Assembly: GCF_019042245.1 (NCBI RefSeq)
Contig: NZ_JAHQCX010000017.1
Coordinates: forward strand, 57,772 to 121,771
DNA from: Diplocloster modestus
GTDB lineage: Bacteria; Bacillota; Clostridia; Lachnospirales; Lachnospiraceae
Reading direction: 5' to 3'
DNA length: 64,000 bases
Part shown: piece by piece, positions 7,503-16,664 of the stretch
Layout of the letters: the number at the start of each line of letters is the position of its first letter
Numbering within the stretch: position 1 is the first letter of the stretch
The notes under the pieces: model-generated
Told to the model about the DNA's origin: nothing
The model's database searches: none
What the model saw: only the letters and a program-made list of their open reading frames with translations
Position numbers and translations under genes: made by a program

Positions 7503-8750
7503 CTATCTTCTGGCCAGTTCTCTCATGATATCGTCCCAGGTCACGCCCCGTTCCGCCATCAAAACCATAACATGATACAGGAAATCTGATATTTCATATT
7601 TTATCTCTTCCGGATCGGGATTCTTAGCGGCTATGATGATCTCCGTCGCTTCTTCCCCCACCTTTTTCAGGATCTTGTCGATTCCCTTATCGAACAGATA
7701 GTTCGTGTAGGACCCCTCCTTCGGATGCTCTTTGCGGTCCATGATAACACCATAGACATCCTCGAACACTTTCCGGGGATTGGTCTCATCGTACTGTTTT
7801 TTCACCAGTTCGTTGAAAAAGCAGGAAACCGCTCCCGTATGGCACGCTGCTCCCACCTGGGATACCCTTGCCAGGATCGTGTCCTTATCACAGTCCGCAC
7901 TCAGCGAGCGGACATACTGGAAATGTCCGGACGTCAGGCCCTTCACCCACAGTTCGCTGCGGCTTCTGCTCCAATAAGTCATTCGTCCTGTCTGCAGAGT
8001 CACCCGAAAGGCTTCCTCGTTCATGTAGGCCAGCATCAGAACCTGGTCCGTGCGGTAATCCTGAACCACCACGGGAATCAGACCGTCACTGTTCAACTGA
8101 AACTCTTCCCAGGCTAACGCGCTCTCCATGACATCCATTGGATATCCCTTGGCCCGGAACTGTTCCTTTAACTGCATATAATCCACCGTGTCACGGCTCA
8201 ATGACACGCTGGATACACCGGTAAGTGCGGACTGTTCCAGGTATCCGGGGATCGCAGCTTCCATGTCCACAGTCAGGAAAATAATCCAGGACATCACCAT
8301 ATTCCGCTCCACCAAACCGGCATCTTCCGAACCATAATAGACGACCAGAGAGGCGTTTTCCTGAATATCGGCGCGATGTGTTTGCAGAGATTCCAGATCA
8401 TCTGCAGACACGGCGATCTTTTCTTTCCCGAAGCGTTTGGAAGCTTCCTTAAGAAGCGCTGTGTGGGCTTCGTTAGACAGCTCCAGCAGTGCTTTATCAC
8501 ATCCGGCGTAGAGAAGTTTCTTCACATCCTCCAGCCGTTTGATATTTCCGCCCGCGATGATGGGCAGATCCACCTTCCGGTAGATTTCTTTTATTTCCCC
8601 GATCACTTCGTCGTGACTGATATCATCTGCGGAGCAGTCCAGTATCAGCAGCGCATCGGCTCCCCGGTCTGCGAAGCTCTGAGCCTGCGCAAGCGCATTG
8701 TCCGAGCGGCCGTGGATTCTTATATATGGTATGAGTTTTTTCTTATTCAT
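7503..8750 (-). CDS. hisIE: Trifunctional-looking fusion: HisA/HisF-like domain plus HisI plus HisE
   Basis: 415 residues. About 1-215 form a HisA/HisF-like barrel domain ([33 protein letters not shown]). About 222-330 are phosphoribosyl-AMP cyclohydrolase, with [24 protein letters not shown] and ACHTGAVSC carrying the zinc/magnesium ligands. About 335-415 are phosphoribosyl-ATP pyrophosphatase ([16 protein letters not shown]). HisI and HisE perform steps 2 and 3 of histidine synthesis. In the barrel, strand 1 reads IPYIRIHG where HisA and HisF carry a catalytic Asp, so the domain is probably not a normal HisA or HisF. Such fusions occur in Lachnospiraceae annotations. Last gene of the his operon. 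Confidence 0.9.
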   Translation of the reverse strand: MNKKKLIPYIRIHGRSDNALAQAQSFADRGADALLILDCSADDISHDEVIGEIKEIYRKVDLPIIAGGNIKRLEDVKKLLYAGCDKALLELSNEAHTALLKEASKRFGKEKIAVSADDLESLQTHRADIQENASLVVYYGSEDAGLVERNMVMSWIIFLTVDMEAAIPGYLEQSALTGVSSVSLSRDTVDYMQLKEQFRAKGYPMDVMESALAWEEFQLNSDGLIPVVVQDYRTDQVLMLAYMNEEAFRVTLQTGRMTYWSRSRSELWVKGLTSGHFQYVRSLSADCDKDTILARVSQVGAACHTGAVSCFFNELVKKQYDETNPRKVFEDVYGVIMDRKEHPKEGSYTNYLFDKGIDKILKKVGEEATEIIIAAKNPDPEEIKYEISDFLYHVMVLMAERGVTWDDIMRELARR

Positions 8751-8837
8751 AAGATTTACCTTACACTCCTTACATTTGGCCCATTTAAGGAATTCCTTTA
8801 AATAATTCTGTTATGGATTTTTTACAGACTTCTATTT

Positions 8838-8887
8838 GATTCTATTTACAAGCTTCCTATTTACAGGATTCTATTTACAAGCTTCCT
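8838..8887. repeat. 21-bp direct repeat covering the hisB stop codon
   Basis: GATTCTATTTACAAGCTTCCT occurs (21 bp) at 8838-8858 and 8867-8887. The second copy contains the last codons and stop of hisB, so the 3' end of the gene has been duplicated just downstream. Confidence 0.7.
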
Positions 8888-9465
8888 TTTGTAGACAGTA
8901 CATTTTGTATTCTTCTGTCATACACGGTTGCCTCATCCAACGCTTTGGCGAAGGCCTTAAACATCGCCTCAATGATATGATGATTGTTGCTGCCGTACAT
9001 CAGCTTCAGATGCAGGTTCATTCCGGCCGCATAGCTGACGGCATAGAAAAACTCCCGTACCATCTCTGTATCCAGATAGCCGACTCTGTCTGACGTAAAT
9101 TCTGCGTCATAGACCAGATACGGCCGCCCGGACAAATCTACCGCGCACAGGACTAACGACTCGTCCATGGGAAGCATCAGGCTTCCATACCGTTTGATTC
9201 CCTGTTTGTTCCCCACGGCCTTGCGAATCGCGTTTCCCAGCACGATACCCGTATCTTCCACCGTGTGGTGACAGTCCACGATCAGATCGCCCTCCGCTTT
9301 CACGTCCAGGTCAAACAAGCCATGCCGTGCAAAGCCATTTAACATATGGTCGAAAAAACCGATTCCGGTATCGATCTGGGTCTTACCGCTTCCATCCAGA
9401 TTCAGCTCCATTTTTATCTTTGTCTCACTGGTATTTCTCTCAACTCTTCCGATCCTCTGCTGCAT
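8875..9465 (-). CDS. hisB: Imidazoleglycerol-phosphate dehydratase
   Basis: 196 residues, the usual size of the monofunctional enzyme, with the two metal-binding His-rich signatures GIGFFDHMLNGFARHG (about 36-51) and DCHHTVEDTGI (about 64-74), and the matching set NNHHIIEAMFKAFAKAL near the C-terminus. It dehydrates imidazole glycerol phosphate to imidazole acetol phosphate in a manganese-dependent reaction. No histidinol phosphatase domain is attached. It lies between hisD and hisIE in the operon and its 3' end is duplicated (8838-8887). Confidence 0.96.
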   Translation of the reverse strand: MQQRIGRVERNTSETKIKMELNLDGSGKTQIDTGIGFFDHMLNGFARHGLFDLDVKAEGDLIVDCHHTVEDTGIVLGNAIRKAVGNKQGIKRYGSLMLPMDESLVLCAVDLSGRPYLVYDAEFTSDRVGYLDTEMVREFFYAVSYAAGMNLHLKLMYGSNNHHIIEAMFKAFAKALDEATVYDRRIQNVLSTKGSL

Positions 9466-9506
9466 GACACCTCTCCTATTCTTTCAAACGGCTACTTCAT
9501 AAAATC

Positions 9507-9558
9507 GAAAAGATCGATCTATTATTTCGACCTTTTCAGACGATCTGCTAAACAGATC
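9507..9558 (-). other. Two stem-loops between hisD and hisB
   Basis: Stem 1 pairs 9507-9517 with 9527-9537 (11 bp, one mismatch) and is followed on the minus strand by GATTTT. Stem 2 is GATCTG-CTAAA-CAGATC at 9542-9558. On the his transcript they lie between the hisD stop and hisB start, where they could act as a processing site or partial terminator. Confidence 0.45.
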
Positions 9559-9582
9559 TATTACATAGCTGAAGCAAAATAA

Positions 9583-10875
9583 TTATTCTTCAAAGCGGAC
9601 TCTAATAGAATTGGCGTGGGCTGTCAGCCGTTCCGCCGTAGCGAATTTGATAATGTCCTCATGAACCGGTTCTAACGCCTCCCTGGAATAGTAGATGATA
9701 CTGGACTTCTTGATAAAATCATCCACGCTTAGGGGGGAGAAGAACTTAGCTGTCCCGTTGGTGGGAAGCACATGGTTCGGTCCTGCAAAATAGTCGCCCA
9801 GCGGTTCACTGCTGTATTCACCGATAAATATCGCTCCCGCGTTCCGGATCTTTGTCATCACTTCAAAGGGATCGGCTGTCATAATCTCCAGATGCTCCGA
9901 TGCGATCTCGTTGGCTGTCTCGACAGCTTCTTCCATATCCTTTGCCAGCAGAATATATCCGTAATGATCCAGGGATTCCTGCATGATTTCCGTACGGGAA
10001 AGCTCCGCCACGAAGGTTTCCACCTCTTTGGACACCTGTTCCGCCAGCTCCCTGCTGGTCGTGACCAGGATCGCGGACGCCATCTCGTCATGCTCTGCCT
10101 GGGACAGAAGGTCTGCCGCCACATAACGGGGATTGGCCGTCTCATCCGCCAATACCAGGATTTCACTGGGACCCGCGATAGAATCGATACTTACATGACC
10201 GTATACGGCCTTCTTGGCCAAAGCCACATAGATGTTCCCCGGCCCTACGATTTTATCTACCTTCGGCACGCTTTCCGTTCCGAAAGCCAGCGCGGCGACC
10301 GCCTGGGCTCCGCCCACCCGGTAGATCCGGTCGATGCCTGCCTCATTAGCCGCTACCAGGGTGACGGGATATACTTTTCCATCTTTCATCGGAGGAGTCG
10401 TCATAATAAGCTCTTCCACACCCGCGACTTTGGCCGGAAGCACATTCATCAGCACGGAAGAGGGATATGCCGCTTTTCCCCCGGGCACATAGACGCCCAC
10501 CCGCTTTAACGGCGTCACTTTCTGTCCCAGCATGGAACCGTTGGGCTTGCTGTCGAACCAGCTGTACTGGCGCTGCTTCTCGTGGTATTCCACGATATTG
10601 GCCCTGGCCTTCCGGATGATCTCTACCAGCTCCGGATCGACCAGCGTGTAGGCTTCCTCGATCTCCTCTTTTGTAACCAGAATGTTATCAGCCGTAACTA
10701 CAGTATGGTCAAACTTTTCGGTAAAGGAAAATAAGGCCTGATCCTTCTTTTGCTTTACTTCGTTTACGATCTGTGCCACCCGCTCTTCATACTCTCCGAA
10801 ACTGGAAGGGCTTCTTTTGAGCAGCTGTTCCTGAAGATTTTTTCTGGATTCTTCCGTTATCTGTATGGTTTTCAT
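9583..10875 (-). CDS. hisD: Histidinol dehydrogenase
   Basis: 430 residues, full length. It oxidises L-histidinol to L-histidine in two NAD-dependent steps using a zinc ion. Visible signatures include YVPGGKAAYPSSVLMNVLPA (about 129-148), the zinc-region motif SQAEHDEMASA, and a C-terminal GPNHVLPTNGTAKF. The ATG follows GGAGGCAAGG. Third gene of the operon, with a 140-bp AT-rich gap from hisG that might carry an internal promoter. Confidence 0.97.
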   Translation of the reverse strand: MKTIQITEESRKNLQEQLLKRSPSSFGEYEERVAQIVNEVKQKKDQALFSFTEKFDHTVVTADNILVTKEEIEEAYTLVDPELVEIIRKARANIVEYHEKQRQYSWFDSKPNGSMLGQKVTPLKRVGVYVPGGKAAYPSSVLMNVLPAKVAGVEELIMTTPPMKDGKVYPVTLVAANEAGIDRIYRVGGAQAVAALAFGTESVPKVDKIVGPGNIYVALAKKAVYGHVSIDSIAGPSEILVLADETANPRYVAADLLSQAEHDEMASAILVTTSRELAEQVSKEVETFVAELSRTEIMQESLDHYGYILLAKDMEEAVETANEIASEHLEIMTADPFEVMTKIRNAGAIFIGEYSSEPLGDYFAGPNHVLPTNGTAKFFSPLSVDDFIKKSSIIYYSREALEPVHEDIIKFATAERLTAHANSIRVRFEE

Positions 10876-11015
10876 GGTAACCTTGCCTCCTGTATACGGT
10901 ACATCTGTATTTGTATTTCTGTATATAGTTGTATTTCTTCTTAATTATATTATATTTTTAAATTCATTAACATGCGTATCACTGTTATGCATATTGGCAT
11001 GTATTCATATTTACG
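10876..11015 (-). other. AT-rich spacer between hisG and hisD
   Basis: The spacer contains a TATAATATAAT stretch on the minus strand and repeated AAATACA heptamers nearer to hisD. An internal promoter is possible but no convincing -35 is seen. No gene is visible. Confidence 0.3.
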
Positions 11016-11651
11016 TTACAGAATACTCTTCAAATCCTGAATGATCCGGCTGATCCGCTCATTTTCCATCTTCATGCTGACCTGATTCACCACCATGCGC
11101 GCGGACAGCGGACACACCTCTTCCAAAACCTTCAGCCCATTTTCCTTAAGCGTGGAGCCGGTCTCCACGATATCCACAATCACTTCCGAAAGCCCAACGA
11201 TCGGTGCCAGCTCGATCGAGCCGTTTAATTTAATAATTTCGACCGTCTGATGTTTCTTATTATAAAAATAATCCTTTGCGATATTCGGATACTTCGTTGC
11301 CACCCGGATCAGCTCATGATGCTTTAATAATTCCCGGGCAGATTCAGGCCCGCACACACACATCGTACATTTTCCAAAGCCCAGATCCAGCACCTCGTAC
11401 ATTCTCCGGCCCTCTTCCAGTATAGTATCCTTTCCGACGATCCCGATATCCGCAGCGCCGTACTCCACATAAGTGGGAACATCCGGTCCCTTGGACAGGA
11501 AAAACTTAAGTTTCAGCTCCTCGTTGACAAAGATCAGCTTTCTGGATCCCTTGTCCTTCATCTCTTCACAGGTAATGCCGATTTTTTCAAACATCTCCAG
11601 TGTTTTGCTGGCCAGCCGTCCTTTACCCAATGCAAATGTCAAATATCTCAT
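11016..11651 (-). CDS. hisG: ATP phosphoribosyltransferase, short catalytic form
   Basis: 211 residues, the short HisG type lacking the C-terminal regulatory domain; this form works only as a hetero-octamer with HisZ, encoded just upstream with a 2-nt gap. It condenses ATP with PRPP as the committed step of histidine synthesis. Motifs: [17 protein letters not shown] at the N-terminus and the PRPP-binding [17 protein letters not shown] at about 149-165. Feedback inhibition by histidine is expected to be conferred through HisZ. Confidence 0.96.
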   Translation of the reverse strand: MRYLTFALGKGRLASKTLEMFEKIGITCEEMKDKGSRKLIFVNEELKLKFFLSKGPDVPTYVEYGAADIGIVGKDTILEEGRRMYEVLDLGFGKCTMCVCGPESARELLKHHELIRVATKYPNIAKDYFYNKKHQTVEIIKLNGSIELAPIVGLSEVIVDIVETGSTLKENGLKVLEEVCPLSARMVVNQVSMKMENERISRIIQDLKSIL

Positions 11652-11653
11652 TC

Positions 11654-12919
11654 TTACACTCCTTCAATCAGATCTTTCAGGTTCACGGTCTGCCTGCTTC
11701 CATCCGACATATGTATCATTTCGATCTTCCCATCAGGCCTTAGGATCAGCATTCCTCCGATCCGGTTCCGCCTGGCGTACTCCAGATATTCCGGCAGCTC
11801 ATGATCCGGGCTTTTCAATACCATTTCGACCCGGGCTCCCGTCTTTCTAAGCCCCACGGCCAAAGGAATCGCTGCCTTGCGCAGCGGCTCTTCATAGATT
11901 AAAAGAGTTGTGCTGTTCGATAGAGGGATATCGATTTTCTGCCTGGACAGTGCCATCATCAGCTGGTCAATCACTATCGCGAAACCGATGGACGGGGCTT
12001 CCTTGCCAAAATGCCCCAGCAGATTATCATACCTGCCACCTTTCACGATCGCGTCTCCGGTTCCGTAGGTATAAGCCCTGAAAATCACCCCGGTATAATA
12101 ATGATATTTACTGATCATCCCCAGATCAAAGGAAATATACGGTTCATAACCATAACAGCACAATACCTCATACAGCTCCCGCAGCCGTTCCAGCGCCTGT
12201 AAGGATCTGTCATTGCGGGTCAGTTCCTCCGCCGCATCCAGCACGGCAACACCGCCGAACAGCTCCGGCATTTTCAGAAATACCTTTTTGAGCTCCACAC
12301 TGAGCTGCTGCTCCTCCACCAGTTCCTCGATTCCAAAATGATTTTTATTGGATATCAGTTCCCGGAGCATTTCCTCGGTGTCTTCTTCTATTCCGGCCTG
12401 ATCCAGAAGCCCTTTGAAGAAATCAATCTGTCCGATACTCACCTGAAAATCTTTTAAACCTGCCTTCAGCAACGCTTCCACCACCAGTGCGATCACCTCA
12501 GCGTCTGCATCCACACTTCCGTCTCCGATCAGCTCCGCACCCATCTGGGTGGTCTCCTTTAACCTGCCCTGATAGCTGGAATGATTGATGAACGTATTTC
12601 CCATATAACACATGCGCAGCGGAAGCTTTTCATCCATAAAATATTTAGCCGCGGAACGCGCTACGGATGGCGTAATATCCGGCCTAAGTACCAGAGTATT
12701 CCCTTCCCGGTCAAAAAATTTGTACAACTCCCTGGACGGCGTGGTTCCGATCTCCTTGCTGAACACATCGAAAAACTCGATCGTGGGCGTCTGAATATCC
12801 CGGTATCCATATAGTTGCATAACCTGGCGTAGATTTTCCTGCAGCACATTTTTCCTGGCACATTCTTCATTATAAATATCCCGGACACCCTCCGGCGTAT
12901 GTAATAATTGCTGTTTCAT
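11654..12919 (-). CDS. hisZ: ATP phosphoribosyltransferase regulatory subunit
   Basis: 421 residues, a class II histidyl-tRNA synthetase paralogue that binds histidine and activates short HisG. N-terminal [16 protein letters not shown] and motif-2-like [13 protein letters not shown] are present, together with the [20 protein letters not shown] segment seen in HisS/HisZ. No anticodon-binding domain of full HisS length is evident, and the adjacent short hisG favours HisZ over HisS. First gene of the his operon, with a leader of about 168 nt. Confidence 0.94.
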   Translation of the reverse strand: MKQQLLHTPEGVRDIYNEECARKNVLQENLRQVMQLYGYRDIQTPTIEFFDVFSKEIGTTPSRELYKFFDREGNTLVLRPDITPSVARSAAKYFMDEKLPLRMCYMGNTFINHSSYQGRLKETTQMGAELIGDGSVDADAEVIALVVEALLKAGLKDFQVSIGQIDFFKGLLDQAGIEEDTEEMLRELISNKNHFGIEELVEEQQLSVELKKVFLKMPELFGGVAVLDAAEELTRNDRSLQALERLRELYEVLCCYGYEPYISFDLGMISKYHYYTGVIFRAYTYGTGDAIVKGGRYDNLLGHFGKEAPSIGFAIVIDQLMMALSRQKIDIPLSNSTTLLIYEEPLRKAAIPLAVGLRKTGARVEMVLKSPDHELPEYLEYARRNRIGGMLILRPDGKIEMIHMSDGSRQTVNLKDLIEGV

Positions 12920-13065
12920 AACTGCCTCCGTTTCCTGCTCCTTGTTTCCTGGCCCTTGACGCCTGCATCAAAACTCCATCCTGTCAGTAGCAGGCCAGTC
13001 TTTTCATTCGCTTTCATCAGCTTTTTAGCAACTTTTTTCTTTATCGCTTTAAAGTGTTATTTCTC

Positions 13066-13122
13066 TAATTTGGTATCAAATTAAATCCCATTTATTATAA
13101 TAAACAATCCGCATACTGTCAA
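13066..13122 (-). promoter_or_regulatory. his operon promoter with palindromic candidate operator
   Basis: Minus strand: TTGACA at 13122-13117, a 17-bp spacer and TATAAT at 13099-13094. The -35 box contains the recU stop codon. A perfect 7-bp dyad TAATTTG-GTAT-CAAATTA (13066-13083) lies at and just after the expected start site, a good position for a repressor operator. The rest of the leader down to 12920 shows no T-box or terminator. Confidence 0.75.
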
Positions 13123-13652
13123 TCCCTTTGATCCAGATCTTTCTGCAGCGTTTCCAGATACGGAACCATCACGCCATTTCCCGGATGTATCTCGAACCCC
13201 TGTTCCAGCTCCTCCATGCGAAAGCTCTTGCGTCCCCCGTTTTCAGCCCTGCTCCAGAACTTCTGCAGCTGCCGGAAGGTAAGATAATAAAATAAGTTAT
13301 CAGAAGTATAAAAAAGAAGGAGAAATGCGATTCCTCCCTGATGTTCAAACTCTTCCATAAATTGCATCTGATGCGCATGGATATTCTGAAGCGGAAATGT
13401 CTGTGTCGTACACTCTTTTGCGTCAAAACAGACCGGTATCCCCTGAATAGCCCCGATATAATCCACCGTACTTTTCTGTTCAAAATACGCCAGGGTAATA
13501 TGCCTGTTATCCTTATCAATCTTAATCGGGGTGATAGGGGTCGGGACCTTCTGAATCAAAGCCAGCCCCTTCTCCCTGTATATATCATTGGTCCGGTTAA
13601 TCAGCTCCTCCAGGGTAGATCCCCTTAAGCCTCTTGAATTCCAGGTAGCCAT
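13119..13652 (-). CDS. recU: Holliday junction resolvase
   Basis: 177 residues, Firmicute RecU family. The RecU-typical N-terminal NSRGLRGSTLEELINRTN is followed by the nuclease core with STVDYIGAIQGIPVCFDAKE (about 61-80), holding the catalytic Asp and Glu-x-Lys-type residues (D..DAKE). It cleaves four-way junctions in recombination and repair. It follows lepB by 12 nt in one operon; in many Firmicutes recU is instead paired with a PBP gene. The stop codon overlaps the his promoter. Confidence 0.92.
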   Translation of the reverse strand: MATWNSRGLRGSTLEELINRTNDIYREKGLALIQKVPTPITPIKIDKDNRHITLAYFEQKSTVDYIGAIQGIPVCFDAKECTTQTFPLQNIHAHQMQFMEEFEHQGGIAFLLLFYTSDNLFYYLTFRQLQKFWSRAENGGRKSFRMEELEQGFEIHPGNGVMVPYLETLQKDLDQRD

Positions 13653-13664
13653 ATCATCCCTCCG

Positions 13665-14219
13665 TCAATGCAGCATTTGAAAGCCCGGATAATATTTAAA
13701 ATATGCTTTCCCGATCAGCTCATCCTCAGTCACATAAGTATGATTCCAGAATCTCGAATCATGGGAATCATTCCGGTTATCTCCCATCATAAAATAACAG
13801 CCATCCGGTACGGTAAAGGTACCAAAAGACCCGTAAGGGGGCTCTTTCAGATAAGGTTCATCCAAAGGGGTATCGCTGCCGTTGATATAGACTTTTCCGT
13901 CCAGGATCTCAATGGAATCACCCGGAAGCCCAATCACTCTTTTCACAAAGTTCTGAGTTTCGTCATCGGGAAACTTAAATACTACAATATCCCCCCGTTC
14001 CGGCCCTTTGAACCAATAAGATACTCTCAGGCCCATAATATGGTCTCCTGCCTTGATTGTATTCTCCATCGATTTGGTAGGGACTTCCGCATTGACCAGA
14101 ATAAACGCGTTCAAAAACAATGCCAGCGCCACTGCGAACACGATAACTCCAACCCAGCTTAAGATCTCCCTCCCTATACTTACTTCTCTGTTTTCAGTTT
14201 CTCTATTGTCTTTTGCCAT
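13665..14219 (-). CDS. lepB: Signal peptidase I
   Basis: 184 residues. One membrane anchor at about 22-44, catalytic serine in VPTKSMENT (Ser50) and catalytic lysine in FVKRVIGLPGD (Lys93), and the box E-like GDNRNDSHDSRFW near 145. It cleaves signal peptides from secreted preproteins on the outer face of the membrane. Short single-anchor form typical of Gram-positives. First gene of a lepB-recU transcript from the promoter at 14269-14298. Confidence 0.96.
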   Translation of the reverse strand: MAKDNRETENREVSIGREILSWVGVIVFAVALALFLNAFILVNAEVPTKSMENTIKAGDHIMGLRVSYWFKGPERGDIVVFKFPDDETQNFVKRVIGLPGDSIEILDGKVYINGSDTPLDEPYLKEPPYGSFGTFTVPDGCYFMMGDNRNDSHDSRFWNHTYVTEDELIGKAYFKYYPGFQMLH

Positions 14220-14268
14220 GTATGAACAGCCTCCGTTACTTGATAAAGCGCAAGCGCACTTCCCAACT

Positions 14269-14298
14269 ATTATAACACCACTTTCATAAAATTACCAA
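14269..14298 (-). promoter_or_regulatory. lepB-recU promoter
   Basis: Minus strand: TTGGTA at 14298-14293, an 18-bp spacer and TATAAT at 14274-14269, 50 bp before the lepB ATG. Confidence 0.6.
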
Positions 14299-14350
14299 TA
14301 GATTTGACATTGGGCTAATACCTGGAAAGCCTGAGGGATTCCATGCAAAA

Positions 14351-14391
14351 TGGAACCGCCCGTCAGCTGCAAAAGCTGACCGGCGGTTCCA
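14351..14391 (-). terminator. Terminator after the cytidylate-kinase-like gene
   Basis: TGGAACCGCC pairs with GGCGGTTCCA, with an inner TCAGCT/AGCTGA stem; TTTT follows on the minus strand. It lies 28 bp after the stop at 14419. Confidence 0.85.
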
Positions 14392-14418
14392 TAATTTATT
14401 TGAAATCTTTGCTCCTCG

Positions 14419-15057
14419 CTATAGTTTGGGGTCTGGAGTGGATTCTTTGATTTCTACGAATTCGAGAATCATTTTGACCGCTCCGTCAATACCCAGGATT
14501 CCGCTGTCGATACCCAGGTTGTATCCGGTAGCCTCGCCCCATTTTTTACTGGAATAGTAGTTATAATAGCTGGCTCTCTTTTTGTCGGTCTTATGGATGA
14601 TGTCTTTCGCCTTCGCATCCGTCAGATCATAGATTCTCGCAATACGACGGACTCTCGCCTGTATGTCCGCGTGAACAAATACACTTACCATATTCGGATA
14701 GTCCGCCAGTGCGTAATCCGCACAGCGGCCAACTAATACACAGGGACCTTCGTCTGCGATTTTTTTAATGGCATCGAATTGAGCCAGAAATACCTTATGG
14801 TTGATGGGCATATCTGAGAATGCCGCGGAAGAATATCCCAAGGAATACGTATCCATAACCAGGGAATATAAGAAGCTGTTGGTGGGCTTTTCGTCATGAT
14901 TTTCAAATAATTCTTCACAGATCCCACTCTCTTTGGCTGCTACTGCCAGCAATTCTTTATCGTAACATTTGACTCCGAGCTTTTCCGCTACTTTTCTTCC
15001 AATCTCACGGCCACCGCTGCCGTACTGCCTTCCGATCGTAATTATAGTATTACCCAT
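14419..15057 (-). CDS. Cytidylate kinase-like family protein
   Basis: 212 residues from ATG 15057, which has AAAGGAGAG upstream; an in-frame ATG at 15117 lacks one. P-loop-like GRQYGSGGREIGRKVAEKLG at residues 8-27, then the GVKCYDKELL and CVLVGRCADYAL segments typical of the Cytidylate_kin2 family common in gut Firmicutes. The family resembles CMP kinase by fold, but the true substrate is not established, and a genuine Cmk is generally encoded elsewhere. Single-gene unit with its own promoter and terminator. Confidence 0.85.
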   Translation of the reverse strand: MGNTIITIGRQYGSGGREIGRKVAEKLGVKCYDKELLAVAAKESGICEELFENHDEKPTNSFLYSLVMDTYSLGYSSAAFSDMPINHKVFLAQFDAIKKIADEGPCVLVGRCADYALADYPNMVSVFVHADIQARVRRIARIYDLTDAKAKDIIHKTDKKRASYYNYYSSKKWGEATGYNLGIDSGILGIDGAVKMILEFVEIKESTPDPKL

Positions 15058-15145
15058 ACTATTCACTCTCCTTTTGGGCTTCGGCATCTTCTTTCCCGAA
15101 GGATGTCTGATTACCAATGTTAAAGCCGCTCCTTGTTGTATATTT

Positions 15146-15174
15146 ATTATAACCTAATCAATGTGAAATGTAAA
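15146..15174 (-). promoter_or_regulatory. Promoter of the cytidylate-kinase-like gene
   Basis: Minus strand: TTTACA at 15174-15169, a 17-bp spacer and TATAAT at 15151-15146. Confidence 0.7.
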
Positions 15175-15205
15175 ATATTTTTAAGGAGCGGAAGCGGGCG
15201 GAGGA

Positions 15206-16123
15206 TCAGGGGCTTCTTAGGATAGTTAACAGATCGGTGAAGTAAGGGGGGAGCGGAGCGGTAAATTCCATATACTCCCCGGTGACAGGATGGATAAACC
15301 CAAGGACCATAGCGTGCAGGGTTTGGCCATGCAGACCTTTTACGGGGCATTTGGAGGGGCCGTAAACTTCATCTCCTAATAGCGGATGGCCGATGCTGGC
15401 CATGTGGACACGGATCTGATGGGTTCTGCCAGTCTCCAGTTCGCATTCCATGTAAGTGAAGTTGCGCAGAGGCTCCAGAATGTGATAATGAGTGACCGCT
15501 TCTTTTCCGTTTTTGGGATTGACTGCCATTTTTTTGCGGTCGATGGGATGACGCCCGATCGGGGCGTTTACAATCCCATCTTCTTTCAGGACGCCATGCA
15601 CAATGGCACGGTAGCGCCGGGTGATGGAATGGCTCTTGAGCTGGCTGGCCAGGCTGCTGTGGGCATTGTCGTTCTTGCAGACGACCAGGACGCCGGTGGT
15701 GTCACGGTCGATCCGGTGGACAATGCCGGGGCGGGTGATTCCGTTGATGCCGGACAATTGGCCTTTACAGTGGAACATAAGGGCGTTAACCAGAGTACCC
15801 CCGGAATGACCGGCCGCCGGGTGCACCACCATGCCCTTGGGTTTGTTAACCAGGATCAGGTCACTGTCCTCATACAGGATGTCCAGCGGAATGTCCTCCG
15901 GCTGGATGTCCGGTTCTGCAAGGTCGGGCACCAGGACTTCTATTTTGTCTTCAGCCGCAGTCTTACTGCTGGGGCGGGCCGTCTGGCCGTTGATGGTGAT
16001 TTGCCCGTCTTTTAGCAATTTTTGCAGATAAGAACGAGAGAAATCTCCCATCATGGATGAGAGATATTTGTCTATTCGCTGGCCGGACTGTGGATCAGAC
16101 ACCTGGAATTCATATTTGGTCAT
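15206..16123 (-). CDS. RluD-family pseudouridine synthase
   Basis: 305 residues. An S4 RNA-binding domain (about 12-75, GQRIDKYLSSMMGDFSRSYLQ) precedes the RluA/RluD catalytic domain with HRIDRDTTGVLVVCKN (about 135-150), which holds the catalytic Asp, and GRTHQIRVHMASIGHPLLGD (about 226-245). It isomerises uridines in 23S rRNA or other RNA. It overlaps the upstream lspA by 14 bp; the lspA-rluD pairing is widespread in Firmicutes (ylyB in Bacillus). The target uridines cannot be assigned. Confidence 0.93.
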   Translation of the reverse strand: MTKYEFQVSDPQSGQRIDKYLSSMMGDFSRSYLQKLLKDGQITINGQTARPSSKTAAEDKIEVLVPDLAEPDIQPEDIPLDILYEDSDLILVNKPKGMVVHPAAGHSGGTLVNALMFHCKGQLSGINGITRPGIVHRIDRDTTGVLVVCKNDNAHSSLASQLKSHSITRRYRAIVHGVLKEDGIVNAPIGRHPIDRKKMAVNPKNGKEAVTHYHILEPLRNFTYMECELETGRTHQIRVHMASIGHPLLGDEVYGPSKCPVKGLHGQTLHAMVLGFIHPVTGEYMEFTAPLPPYFTDLLTILRSP

Positions 16124-16664
16124 TGTCTTTCTTGGACTCCTTTTGGGATCGGTATTTCTTAGGTATCAGGTTCTCAAAGTCTCCGTCTTTGTAGTAGAAC
16201 AGATAGAGGAGAATCAGCATGACTGCGGATAGGGTTACATAGCAGTCAGCCACATTGAAAATCGGGAAATTGATTAGTTCAAAGTAGAAAAAATCAACTA
16301 CAAAGTTTCTGGTCAGCCGGTCTATCAGATTCCCCAGGGCACCCGCTAACAGGAAGCAAAGAACAATGCGCAGGATCCGGAATCTCCGCTGACAGGGAAG
16401 GCGGTAGTAGGCGTAGCCGAACACGCTGACGATGATCACCGCCATAACGGCGAAGAGCCATTGGTGGCCCTGCATCATGCCAAACGCCGCGCCTCTGTTT
16501 TCCAGGTACTGCAGGCTGAATACCCCGTCGATGAGCGGGTAAGAACCATCTTTTAAATGGCGTACTGCCAGCAGTTTCGTCCACTGGTCCAAAAGAATCA
16601 GGACAATCATACCGATCATTCCACATATACAGCTGTTACGTTTCATCTTCTTTTCGCTAGTCAT
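16110..16664 (-). CDS. lspA: Lipoprotein signal peptidase (signal peptidase II)
   Basis: 184 residues with four hydrophobic helices. The catalytic Asp pair is visible in GALGNLIDRL (Asp115) and in FNVADCYVT (Asp140), with LENRGAAFGM at about 54-63. It removes signal peptides from prolipoproteins such as the dac and SBP products in this window. It overlaps the aroB stop by 8 bp and the rluD start by 14 bp, indicating translational coupling. Both N-terminal methionines (1 and 7) are possible starts. Confidence 0.95.
   Translation of the reverse strand: MTSEKKMKRNSCICGMIGMIVLILLDQWTKLLAVRHLKDGSYPLIDGVFSLQYLENRGAAFGMMQGHQWLFAVMAVIIVSVFGYAYYRLPCQRRFRILRIVLCFLLAGALGNLIDRLTRNFVVDFFYFELINFPIFNVADCYVTLSAVMLILLYLFYYKDGDFENLIPKKYRSQKESKKDNDQI

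Noticed and set aside
12920..13065. Possible T-box or riboswitch in the hisZ leader
   Set aside because: Too short, no T-box bulge motif and no terminator; better explained by the palindrome at the promoter.
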